Below, piece by piece: positions 30,845-42,300 of a stretch of DNA of 64,000 nt. Source of the DNA: Adiantum capillus-veneris. Lineage: Eukaryota; Streptophyta; Polypodiopsida; Polypodiales; Pteridaceae. The DNA lies in contig CM043948.1 in assembly GCA_014529385.2 (NCBI GenBank), forward strand, positions 75,230,791 to 75,294,790, read 5' to 3'. Every line of letters begins with the position of its first letter. The first letter of the stretch is position 1. The position numbers and the translations under genes were made by a program. The notes under the pieces were generated by a model. The model ran no database searches. It saw only the letters and a list, made by a program, of their open reading frames with translations, and was not told the origin of the DNA.

Positions 30845-31975
30845 TCTCTTGTACCAATCTTGCAATACCAAGTTCAAGCTGTGTGTACTGCAACCAGCAC
30901 TATATAGGTGAGAGAAGCGACTTTCAAGTATTCTACCTGCAGCCCTGCAATTTTTGGCATTGTCCATGATTACTTGGACAACATTTTCTTTTCCAAGTTC
31001 CTCAACTGCGTCGCCAATGATGTCAGCTATAAAACTGTCAGACTTTATTTGACTAGAGCTATCCACAGCTTTGATAAAACATTCACCACGAGGACATACA
31101 AGCATGATGTTGATCAATGGCCACCTTTGAACGTTGGACCCACCATCACTAACTATGGTGTATCCATATTGTTCTATTGCATTTAATATTACCCTTTGAA
31201 TATCCTATTGTGTGCTTGTGTAACATTTATCCAACAGTTGGTTTCTCATATAGTGATATGTTGGAGGGGTAAATCCAGAACCATACTCCCCAATGCGTTT
31301 CCAAGCTGACTTCCATGCATCACGGGTGACAATGGCCAATGATCCCCCAGTGAAATAGACGGCTTTAGCTAGTGCAAGTTGTGCTTCTTCTAAGGCAAGT
31401 GTTTTGAAGCTCATCTGTAAGCTAACCTGTCTACTTTTTGACAAACCTACCTGAAAGTCAGGAGATCCATGGTTTGGAGGAGTACTTCCATCGATATGAG
31501 AAGTTGGTTCCCTACTTTGAGTGCTTCCATTGGTGGGCGTTACACCCAATGATTCCTCATACTGGTTTGATCTTATCGATACGGGGGTGTGATGGTCAAA
31601 AGTAGAGAGTTTTGATCTTTTGATCGTGGAAATTAGCTTACCAATTAAAGCTTTTAAGCGCATAGCTGCTTCTTCTGCACCTAAGCCCTTGCACTTTCCT
31701 CCTTGAATTCTGGTATTGCCACCTAGCAAATGATCCCTTATTCTTGGTGCTCCTCCAAATTTCTCTTCTCCACAAAAGTTACATTTCCAATCTTGATACT
31801 TATTTAAATTTGTGGCAAAATTCCACTTGGGTCCTGGACTTTTTCCACCTGCCTTTCACTTGCCATGCGAAGTGGTGCCCTGCGAAGGAGAACCTGGCAT
31901 CGAGGTAGGAGGTCTCCTCAAGGAAGCCAAGCTTGGGACACCAACACCACCGCTGACATTCCCGGTGGAAGACAT
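30845..31975 (-). pseudogene. hAT-family (DUF659) transposase, C-terminally truncated
   Basis: From ATG 31975 the minus strand gives a Ser/Gly/Pro-rich leader, a TGA, then a BED-type zinc finger WKCNFCGEEKFGGAPRIRDHLLGG. A linker and LALAKAVYFTGGSLAIV follow. The stop at 31205-31207 lies before YGYTIVSDGGSNVQRWPLIN and the DUF659 core: DIIGDAVEELGKENVVQVIMD, NAKNCRAAGRILESRFSHLY, GCSTHSLNLVLQDW. DUF659 proteins are domesticated or active hAT transposases of plants. The expected DGWSN motif reads DGGSN. The C-terminal hAT dimerisation domain is missing where element B begins. At least two in-frame stops. Confidence 0.8.
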
Positions 31976-32130
31976 ACTTATTGGATGCCTGCAATACCAA
32001 TAAACATAGCTCAGTATGCTATCTCTTCTTTCAAGTATTATTCAAACCAAACATTAGTGTTATAATCAATATCACACATAAGCGTAGTAGTGAAGCTTGA
32101 AGGGAATAACCTCAATCTACTCTAACATGA
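31976..32130. other. Flank of the hAT remnant
   Basis: AT-rich sequence upstream of the hAT start. No terminal inverted repeat was recognised. Confidence 0.35.
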
Positions 32131-32735
32131 GCAAGCAAATACAACGGTGAATCAAATATGTGATCAGTCCATCCCAAAAGTAGAGATATCGACCCAAAGA
32201 TTCACCTTCCTACCCCTTTCATGAATCAGTCCAGTCCAAAAAAGAACTAATGACCCATGATTGGAGCTCTAATCGAAATAGCAAGCAAATACAGTGGTGA
32301 ATCAAACATGTGATCAATCCATCCCAAAAGTAGAGATATCGACCCAAAGATTCACCTTCCTACCTCCTTTCATGAATCAGTCCAGTCCAAAAAAGAACTA
32401 ATGACCCATGATTGGAGCTCTAATCGGAATAGCAAGCAAATACAACGGTGAATCAAACATGTGATCAGTCCATCCCAAAAGTAGAGATATCGACCCAAAG
32501 ATTCACCTTTCTATCTCTTTTCAAGAATCAATTCAGTCCAAAAAAGAACAAATGACCCATGATAGAAGTTCTAATCAATATAGCAATCAATTTAGCAAAT
32601 ATAACGGTGAACCAAACATGAGATTAGTCCATCCCAAATGTAGAGATACCGACCCAAAGATTCACCTTTCTACCTCCTTTCAAGAATCAGTTCAATCCAA
32701 AAAAGAACTAATGATCCATGATCAGAGTTTCATTA
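32131..32735. repeat. Four-copy 151-bp tandem repeat
   Basis: Copies start near 32131, 32281, 32432 and 32583. Each contains GCAAATACAACGGTGAATC, CATCCCAAAAGTAGAGATA, CGACCCAAAGATTCACC and AAAAAGAACTAATGACCCATG variants. The fourth is the most diverged. No coding function seen. Confidence 0.9.
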
Positions 32736-33120
32736 AGTTTTAATTTTTTTAAAAGACTATTCATTCTTTTACCTTTAGTTTTTCTTCTAAATTTTAAAGG
32801 ATGACCAAATTTAGAGGAAGCGGTGATGTGATGTGATGTCTACTACAGGGTTATATAGAGCCGCCAAATATGGAGGGGGTACATGACGGGGCTGGCAGGA
32901 TTCTTGCTTTGCCCGCCGGGCCCGCCGGGATTCATAATATGCCCGCTGGGCCTGCCGGGGTTTGTGGTTGGCTCGCCGGTTCTACGTTTTCTACCGGTTT
33001 TCGTAAGTCATGACATTAGATATGTTATTAACATGAAAAAAATAGTGATAATAACAACAATAATTAACATTTAACAAAATGCGTCATCGCGTAATTAAAA
33101 TCCCTGCTTCAGTCTCAAAA
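32736..33120. other. Junction region left of the D1 leader
   Basis: AT-rich sequence followed by a GC-rich patch with repeated GCCCGCCGGG-type blocks (32910-32985). No LTR resembling the D1 3' LTR is present, so D1's 5' end is missing or too diverged to recognise. Confidence 0.5.
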
Positions 33121-34930
33121 ATCAGCCGTAGACATCCTACGCGTAGGATGTCTACAGGGTGATCTGGTGGAAATTTTGAAATTCTGAGTTGATCAGTGTG
33201 TTTAGAAGGTAGGTTCTACCCTATTTTCACCTGGAAAGTGGAAATTTGACCAAATTTTGACAGATTAAAGCCAAAAGACGAGAATTGCCAGACATCCTAC
33301 CCAAATTGTGTCCAAGGCCTAATTTTGAGACCAACCCATAGGATGACTCCAAAGGCATGTTATACATGGTGTTTTGAGTGCATGTGAGAGTTTTCAGCTC
33401 ATTTGGGTGAGAAATTTGGGTTTTGAACAGACTTTAGCGTTTTTGGACAGACAAAAGGCAAGAATAGCTAGTTTTGGGGTCTTTTGACATCCAAATTAAA
33501 ATCTAAGCATAGCACTGAGTTACTGACATCAAGGGGAAGCTGTGGGACAAGTCTGGGGTCAAACATGCCAAAAAGACATCCTACGCGTAGGATGTCTTCT
33601 GTGTGATTTTGGACTCTAAACAAAATTCTGAGCATACCATGGTGATCAGCACCTTAAGGAGAGTCTGTGGTTCAAATTTGGGGCAATTATGAGCAGTTAG
33701 ACATCCTACGCATAGGATGTCTAAGGCATGATTTAGAGGCCAAATTCAAATTGTGGACATAGCAGGGTGTTATATAGCCTTAGGCAAGCCTCCTAGTCAA
33801 TTTTGGTCCAATTTGGAGTTGATTTGACTTGGGAATTCATTAGAACATACATCAGGCTTCTGGAACAGATTCTTGATCAGTTGACCAGCCTATTGGTGTC
33901 AGAATCAAAAAGTAAACATAGCTGTGAGATTAGCACATCAAGGGGAAGCTACAGTGCAAGTTTGAGCTGAAACAGAGCAAAAAGAAATCCTACGCGTAGG
34001 ATGTCTCCAGGGTCATAAAGTGGTCAAAATTCTATTGTAGCCATATAGGGAGATTCCAAGTGTCTCAAGGATTCCAGATATTTTTTCAAAAGTGAATTTG
34101 GACCTTGTTTGGCCTATTTACCAAGCAAAGACAAGAATTGTCAGACATCCTACTCTTGGAGTGCACTAGAAGCTCTTGCAGCCTAAATCTTGACCTATTG
34201 GCATCCAAATTCAATTTTGAGTATACCATTGGGTTGCTGAGCACTAGGAGAATCTTGGGATCAAGTTTGGACAAAATCTAAGCAATTAGACATCCTACGC
34301 GTAGGATGTCTCTAGCTTGATTTAGGACTCCAAACCAACCTATGAGCTCACCACTGTGATCAGGACATCAAGGAGAAGCTGGGGTGAAAATTTCAAGTCA
34401 TTCAGAGAAAAAAGACATCCTACGCGTAGAATGTCTACATGCCATTTTTAGGTCCAAATGAAATTCTGAGCATACCATTGTGTTGTTGGACTTAAGGGGA
34501 GTCTCTGGACCAAATTTTGTTAAATTCTGAGCATATAGACATCCTACGCGTAGGATGTCTCTAGGCCAGTTTTAGGGTCCAAATGTACTTTTGACCATAC
34601 AGGAGTGTTCACAGTGTCACAGAGATCCCAAATCTTTTTTCATAATTGAATTTGGACTCATTTTGACCAGTCTAAACTGCATTTCACTGTTTTGGCCATA
34701 ACTTTCACAAACGGTATCGGATCGGAAAAGCTTTTATATCAAAACGTAGCCTGAGAGCGGCTCTACAGATCTTAGAGCAAAACATGAACTAAATGTATGC
34801 CTTTGGCAACCATTTAGATCCATTTTGAAAAAAACGTCGTTTGAGGCCTCAAAATTCATCCGCAAGTTAGGGGTGTCTAAAAGCGACAATTTGCGAGAAT
34901 TGTGACGACACGGTTGCTGTTTTGGACATA
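33121..34930 (+). repeat. Palindrome-studded leader of element D1
   Basis: A 22-bp palindrome (GACATCCTACG followed by its reverse complement) recurs at 33131-33152 (here extended to 28 perfectly symmetric bases), 33575-33596, 33700-33721 (one mismatch), about 33985-34006 (one end changed), 34289-34310, 34414-34435 (one mismatch) and 34538-34559. Decayed half copies occur near 33292 and 34143. Spacing in the last part is close to 125 bases, with conserved flanking text. The region matches 58190-59515 in reverse complement. It ends about 110 bases before the D1 gag ATG. No protein is encoded. Confidence 0.9.
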
Positions 34931-35039
34931 GTTTCGACTTTTCCCTAACCAAAGAACTTGAACACAGTGGACTAAGTCTACTTGAACACAGTGGACTAAG
35001 TCTACTTGAACCAAGCAAAAGCTCTTAAGCCCAGAAATC

Positions 35040-36551
35040 ATGTCTACCCTAGATTCAAACGCAGCTTACACAAGCTTGGAGATCCCGACGATAGAGGAAT
35101 ATCCTCCCACAATGGATCTTCCAAACTTGCAATTGATAAAGATCCATCTTGTTGAGAGAGTTTGGATGATTGGTCATGAGAGTGAAGGACTATATAGATA
35201 CATTGACGACAATGAGGTCAATCTTTATAGGTGCTCAGATCCATACCTAGAAGAGATAACGGATAACAAGCTCTTATATGTCTACACATACGGAGTCGAC
35301 TGTCAATGGAGATCTATAGTTGTCGACAAGCATGGACGAGAATACAGAGTTGTAGAAAGCACAAATCCACAGACTATACTAGAAAGAGGTGGATATTTGG
35401 TCAATGAAGGACCACAAATGCCTCCACCAAACACGAGAATTCCTATAGGAATTCCAAGAAGAGAGCCACCAGGATTCCGTTCAAGAGCGATAACGAGAGA
35501 AGGATTGGGAGAGTCTCTGGTCAGACTTGTCGACAATCAACGAGTTACACCATCCCAAGTCCAAAAATGGGTAAACAGAAAATACTCCAGAGATAAAGAT
35601 CCGAGAGATCACGTAACGGCTTTTAGAAGAGTGATTAGAGCAGAGGAAGTTTCAGATTTTTCAACACAGTTTGCAGGATTTGGATTGACTCTAGAAGATG
35701 ATGCAGCTACACGGTTCGACTCGGTGGAAAAATGGGATTTTGAGACCCTAGATGAGCTGTTTGAGGAGTTTATTGAAGAATTCTCGCCAAAAGGCATTGC
35801 TCACAACACGGTCTCACAAATCCATAGATTCAAACAGAAAGAGAATGAATCAGTACGCAAAGCATCATTACGGCTCAAGAGATATGTTAAGCTCTGTCCG
35901 AGAGCGGAATTACCTACGCAAGCATGACTGATGCTGATCTTTATCCAGGGAATGAGACATGCGGGCCTTCAGAAGGATCTGCATATGATAAGGAGGATGA
36001 CGCTAAACGAGTTGATCAAAGAAGCTCTTTATCTAGTGGATAACTGTGAGGCATACAAAGAAAAGGACTTAAAGAGTCAAGGAGATGACACATCCTCTCA
36101 GCACAGTGTTTCACAGATAAGTGAGTCCATTGCCAAGCCAACGACACCTATTGATCAAGAAAAGCTTATCGACGACTTGGTCAAGAGGTTGATTCCTCTT
36201 TTAAGGTCTGATTCGGGAGAGCCGAAGTGGTGTGAAATTGAGAGAAAATGGACGAACCATACGGGAGAAGAGTGCTTTTATAGCATGGAAAATGCTAGGG
36301 ATAGGTATGTACAACCTGTTCCAGAAGCACCTACTCCACTTAGATACATTACGGGGAATGCGCCAGGACCAGTAAGAGTTTTTAAGGCCACAGCTTGTTG
36401 TCTTAGGACAACAACCTCTGCTGCCAGGTGCTAGAATGCAGGTAGGCATGAGATACATGCCAATGATGGAAGCATCAAATAAACCAACGCCAATACCAGC
36501 TACAATGTGGTATAGCAACCAAAGTGAGTACTACCCTTCGGAGCAACAAAA
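35040..36551 (+). pseudogene. Gag of element D1, N-terminal part (frameshifted, split by E)
   Basis: ATG 35040 opens a 295-codon frame. Residues about 40-110 carry a repeated short module (GLYRYIDDNEVNLYRC; LLYVYTYG...IVVDKHGREYRVVES) that recurs in D2. Residues about 165-290 look like a retrotransposon capsid: VQKWVNRKYSRDKDPRDHVTAF, FAGFGLTLEDDAATRF, FETLDELFEEFIEEFSP, FKQKENESVRKASLRLKRY. A frameshift near 35927 moves to the frame ending near 36390 (GMRHAGLQKDLHMIRRMTLNEL). A second shift leads into QLVVLGQQPLLPGAR and SEYYPSEQQN, where element E begins. The frame resumes after E at 47232. Confidence 0.72.
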
Positions 36552-39329
36552 TGTGAGGTCCCCACCCCGTCGTATCAAACAACGGATCTGATGGTAAACC
36601 TGGTGGCCACTAGATCTATAGCGGAAGCAAACAAAATGGTTCAGGGTTCGACTAGCGGACGATCTCTCATCACAAAGTGAGTCAAGTTCGAGCCTACTAG
36701 CAAAGAGATCTAGCTCCACCTCGCAGGGGAAGCGTACTTGAACTATCTAGCGATCCTATGACCCACCTTCCAAGAGGAAGAGAAGCCTCGAGTGCCTTTT
36801 TCCCCATGTTTCAGAGGCACGTACTCTCAAGAATTCCCCGCTCTAGGGGCAATGAGCGTTACTAATATCGAGTAAGCACTATGGGGATAGAGAGTTCCCG
36901 ACCAATCGGGACCACCCATCTCGTAGGCATTGGCAACCTGAGCCAAGCCCCCACTTTCCACCCCCACACTCACACTTCTTCGGTGACCTAATTACTACCA
37001 CAAAGGTTGTTCAACATAAATATTCCTTGTTTAATTCCGAATCACATGGTTCGTTAAAACAGCCCTTCAACCAGTATTGCAAACAACACCAAGACAGAAT
37101 TCTAGTAAAAATTCTACTCAAACTTATTCATAAAAATTCCAATGTTCTGGAGGTACAACATCCCCCCCTCCAGTGAGAGTTCACTCCTCCCGTTGTCGCC
37201 TAGCTGCCCATACAACTAGGTATGTCCACCGCATAGAAAGCACGTCGTGGACACTCCCACCGCATAGAAAGCAAGACGTGGGTTCCCACCGCATAGAAAG
37301 CAAGTCGTGGGTATCCACCGCATAGAAAGCAAGTCGTGGATTCAAGAGTCCTAACGAGGAACTCTGCCCCCTGTGATCAGTAGGGGGGTCAGGACTGATT
37401 CAACATTGGAAATAAAATGAACATGTCAAGCTAAATCTTCCCTAGCAAACATTCTTTCCTCTTGCAAACAGCATACCCATCAAACATTACCTTCCTACTT
37501 TAGAACTTAATGTATAATGATTTCAATGCCGAGGTTTCCGTCGGACTTTTCCAACATGTTTGGGGATATGAGCATTCCTAACTAGCGTATGCAATGTTAA
37601 TTTAAACAACTTGAATAAAAATATGACCTACCTCTTCCACTTCTTCATCGATGGCCCGTGAGATGGCCGGTATTTGCTCGTCCATGGGGGCCTTCCCCTT
37701 TCCGTTGACATTGCTCGTTCCTGCTTCGCGATCATGGGCACCACCGAAGCGCGTCCTCTTAACCGGGGCCATTTCTCACTACTTTAAATGATTAGCTTGG
37801 AGAAAAAGCTAAGTTTCACAAGCATCATAACAGTCCAATGGGTAGATTAGTGACATCAATTAATCCCTCCTATATGAGAGTTTAGATTTCTTTCATAAGC
37901 AATCATTAAGGATGGCACGTAATCCTATGGGAACCGGCTCTAAGATAATTATTCGGCTTGCATGATCAAGAATAATTAAGATTTCACTATTAGAATTACC
38001 AGGGAATTGGATTAAGAATGATTAAACTATTTCCTAGCAATTAGATGATGCAGATTTACCCTATGCATATGTGTGAGGAAAACCCAATTCTTAGAGACTT
38101 AGTGACGGATTAATTTCTCCTTAATCACGTCTTAATGCATAAGAAAAATGAATTCAATTAAGCTGCAATGTTAATGAGTGATTACAATAGTGATTCTCTT
38201 CAATCTGCACAAATACTAGCTTACCGATTAATTACTATGCTATCTAGAGAGAGAAGATTCTGATAATTATGCTCTAATCATTAATCAAGAGTGAAGAATG
38301 GCTGATAATTCAGCTATGGAATGATGATTACATAATAAAGTACGAATAAGGAGAATTTAGAGAGTAGTCATAGAGATTTTCGACTAGGAATAGGCATAAT
38401 GTACGAGAAATTTTGATGGTAGAGAAAGGAATTTATTGATAGCATTAATTTAACTGTCGTTATCGTGATTAAGAGCTGGTAATCTTCTCGATTTTCTGAT
38501 CTAATCGAGCCTCTTGAGATGAAAATTCGGCAGCACCTCCCTCCTAGCTTCTTCTTCAATAGGTGTGTGATTCGGCAGCACCTCCCCAATGTATGTGGGT
38601 GTGTGTGTATGCACTGTGTGTGTTTGTGATCATAAGTGTGTGTGTGTGTGTGTGTGTGTATGCAGGTCTTTAAATAGGCTCCTACAGGCTGAAAATCGAT
38701 CAGGGTTGCTAAATGCATCTGGGAGCTTCTCCAGTTAAGCATGGCAAGTCCAGTTCTCTGCCCACCAAGTGTCACGTTGGCTTGGTTAACTGGTTCTGAG
38801 ACTGAGTTGCAGGCTTGGCAGCTTTCCCAAGACTCCCACAAAGCAAGAGGGCGCCCCCTAGCTGCTAAAGATGATCTGGAGTGGCCTGGGACCTGTTCCC
38901 ACACAGTCCCCGGCCCCCGATACCTCCCCGGACAATTTTTAGGAAATTTGGTTCTAGGCTAAAACGGGTCATACGAATCGGATTTTGATGCCGTAAATTG
39001 CCATACGAAGCTCTAACTAAGCCGTACTGGCCCGAGTACCTGCCATATTTAGCAGCCCCCGGGGTCCAAAAATGCATCTTTTTCAAATTTGGGGTACGGG
39101 TGCAGTTTTTCGAGACGGTCGAGACTGGATGGGTCGGGTGACCAAAAACTTACTATTTTTGGAAAATTTTCACAAAAATTATTTTAATTCACATTTTGAA
39201 GCTTTATAACATTCTAAACATCATGGCACTGACAGAATATGGAAAACTGCTAAAAATAGTAACTTTTTTCCATTATGATCATTTCATGGTGCAAGGGTGC
39301 TCTTTTTGGTTGGGGTCAGAGACCTTACA
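36552..39329 (-). repeat. 3' LTR of element E
   Basis: 2778 bp, TG...CA. Contains a four-unit minisatellite (37225-37340), a (GT)n tract (38638-38659) and, on the minus strand, a TATTTAAAG box at 38668-38676 that could be the promoter. Confidence 0.93.
37225..37340. repeat. Four-unit minisatellite in the E LTR
   Basis: Four copies of CCACCGCATAGAAAGCAAG followed by (T/A)CGTGG, spaced about 29-31 bases. The same array is in the other LTR at 45120-45234. Confidence 0.9.
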
Positions 39330-39340
39330 ACCTCCCCAAC
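39330..39340 (-). promoter_or_regulatory. Polypurine tract of element E
   Basis: The minus strand reads GTTGGGGAGGT immediately before the LTR start. It lies about 20 bases past the pol stop codon. Confidence 0.75.
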
Positions 39341-39360
39341 ATGAAAAATTTGAGATGTCC

Positions 39361-42300
39361 TCATCTCAAGAATGAGTTTGGGTAATCTTTTAAGAGAGTC
39401 GATTCGTCTTCCCAAGTTGAATCTTCTTCAGGGTAATCCTTCCACTTTACCAGATGCTCCGTGATAGTTCTGTTGCGTAATTTTCTTTCCCTTGTTTCAA
39501 GTACATAGTCAGGTTGGAGCTCGAGAACTCCTTGTGCTAGCATGACTATCTGATCTGAGTCCAGGAATTGATCGGGATTGGGAATATAGGGTTTGAGTAA
39601 GCTGACATGGAATACATCATGAACCTTCAAGTTTGCAGGTAACTTTAGCTTGTAGGCCTGGTCACTTACAACCTTAATGATCTCGAATGGTCCACAGTAT
39701 CTTGGGCTAAGCTTCTTATATCTGCCTAGCGATAAGTTGCTTTTCTTAGGTCGGACTTGCAGAAAAACTTTATCCCCTTCTTTGAAAGTCCTTTCCGAAC
39801 GATCCTTATCTGCATAGTGCTTCTGCCTATCCTGAGCTGCCTGAATGTCCTGGCGAATGGCTCTAGTCTGGGCTTCCATATCTTCTAACATCTTTCTAGA
39901 GGCTTCGACTCTGATGGTTGGATCTGAAAAGTTCAGTGGTGCTAAGCAGTCCTGTCCATAAAGAGCTTTGAAAGGTGACATTCCAATGCTTCTGTGTTCG
40001 GAAGAGTTATAAGCATATTCTACCAAAGGTAGATATTGTAACCACTTCTTTGGTTCTTGCGAACAATAGGCTCTGAGAATGTCCTCAATGACTTGATTAA
40101 CTCTTTCGGTTTGCCCGTCAGTCTGCGGATGATATGCTGTGCTGAAGGCTAATTGTGACCCAATAGATTGGAAAAGAGAGGTCCAAAATTTTGATGTAAA
40201 CTTGGCATCTCTATCGCTGACGATACGCTTGGGTAGACCATGTAACCTAAAAATCTCCTTGATGAATACCCGACTAATATCTGAAGCAGTAAAGGTTGTC
40301 TTTACGGGTATTAGATGAGCCACTTTTGTGAGCATGTCAACAACCACGAAAACAGAATCATAACCTCCTGTAGAAGGTAAACCTGTAACAAAATCCATAC
40401 TGATGCATTCCCACTTCATCTGGGGTATGTCAAGAGGTTGAAGTTGCCCTGGTAATTTGATCCTTTCGGCCTTTATCCGTTGACAAGAAAGACATTGCCT
40501 CACATAGCGAAGTATGTCTCCTTTCATTCCAGACCAGAAATAACTCCTTCTGACGGCGTGAAGAGTTTTAGCATAGCCTGGGTGTCCGGATGTAGGGCTA
40601 TCGTGTGCTTCATATAGAATGGCCTTCTTTAAAGCTGGGTCTCTAGGTACAAAGAGTCTATGTCTGTAGTAAAGACATCCTCCCATAAGAGAGTAATCTT
40701 TCGCTTCAGACATCTTATTTTGCTGGACTAATGAAGCCATACGTTGGTACTCTGGATCTTCAAGGGATGCTTCTTTGATTCTATCCCAGATAGGGTTATT
40801 TGGAATAGAGATAGCTCCGAGAAAGGATTTTCGGCTAAGACCATCTGCAACTACGTTTTCCTTCCCTGGTCTATACTTTATGTCGAGGTCATATTCCTGT
40901 AATAGCTCTATCCATCGCCGTTGTCGCATATTGAGAATGGGTTGAGTAAAAATCCACTTTAAACTCTTGTGGTCTGTAACCAACTGAAACTTGCGTCCAA
41001 GAAGATAATGTCTCCATAACTTCAGTGCATGTATAACTGCTAAAAGTTCCAGATCATGAGTGGGAAATTCTTCTCATGATCTCTCAGCTTTCGTGAAGTA
41101 TATGCCACCGGTCTTCCTTCTTGAGTAAGAACTCCACCTAGAGCGAATTTGCTAGCGTCTGTCGCTACTTCAAATTCTTTACTGAAGTTTGGAAGCTTTA
41201 AAATAGGAGCTGAGACCAAGAATTCTTTTAGCTTAGCAAAGCTAGACTCGTGCTCGGTCTTCCAATCGATCCTCATTCCTTTCTTCAGGAGTTCCGTCAA
41301 AGGTGCAGCAATACGTGCATAATCCTTGACAAAAATCCTGTACCATCCCGTTATTCCAAGAAATCCCCTTACTTCGCTGACAATGGATGGTTGAGGCCAG
41401 TCAACGATGTCCTTGACTTTGTCTGGGTCTACTGAAATCCCTTCAGCCGAAATGACAAATCCAAGATAGTTGACCTTTGGTGAGCAGAAAGTGCACTTGC
41501 TCTCCTTAGCGTAAAGCTGGTGTTCTCGAAGGAGATCAAGTACTTTGCGAACATGTTCCTTGTGATTTGCTTCATTCTTAGAATAGACTAGAATGTCATC
41601 AAAGAAAACCAAGACAAAATCATCCAGGTAAGGTCTAAAAATATCCTGCATAAGTCGATTGAAGCTTGCAGGAGCATTTGTTAGACCAAAAGACATTACT
41701 GTGAATTCGTAGTGCCCATACCTAGTATTGAAAGCTGTCTTCGGAATATCTGATTCCTTGATCCTGATTTGGTAATATCCTGACCTTAGATCTATCTTTG
41801 TAAATATTTTGGCGCCGTGGAGTCTGTCCAAAAGTTCGTCAATCCTTGGAATTGGATACTTGTTCTTGACAGTTACCTGGTTCAGTCCACGATAGTCTAT
41901 GCATAGCCTTAAGGTCCCATCCTTCTTCTTTTGGAAAAGAACTAGAGCACCCCAAGGAGAAGTACTGGGTCGAATGAATCCTTGCTCAATGAGTTGCCTA
42001 AGTTGTTCTTTGAGTTCGATGGCCTCCGGAAGTGACATTTTATAAGGTCTTTTTGAGATAGGTTCACACCCAGGGATAGTCTCAATCTCATGATCTACCT
42101 CTCTGTGTGGTGGAAGATTCGTAAGGTCCTCGGGGAATACGTCATCATACTCCCTCAGCCAGTCTGGTCGAAGTGAGGTATCTGATTGGTCCACCTTATT
42201 GAGTTTAACTGCATATATTTGCTGACCCTTCCTTAGTCCCTTCAAAAGTCTGCTGGCCTTAACTAGAGTAGCCTTAGGTCTCCCATTTTCCCCCTGAATT

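Noticed and set aside
35040-36434. A host gene encoding a Gag-like (domesticated) protein
   Set aside because: Frameshifts, a flanking element leader, and continuation into zinc knuckle and retropepsin show it is an element gene, not a domesticated single-copy gene.
38368-38904. 178-codon frame in the E LTR, also present at 46451-46801
   Set aside because: It lies entirely in LTR sequence, includes a His-Thr run from (GT)n, and is broken in the second copy. Not supported as a gene.
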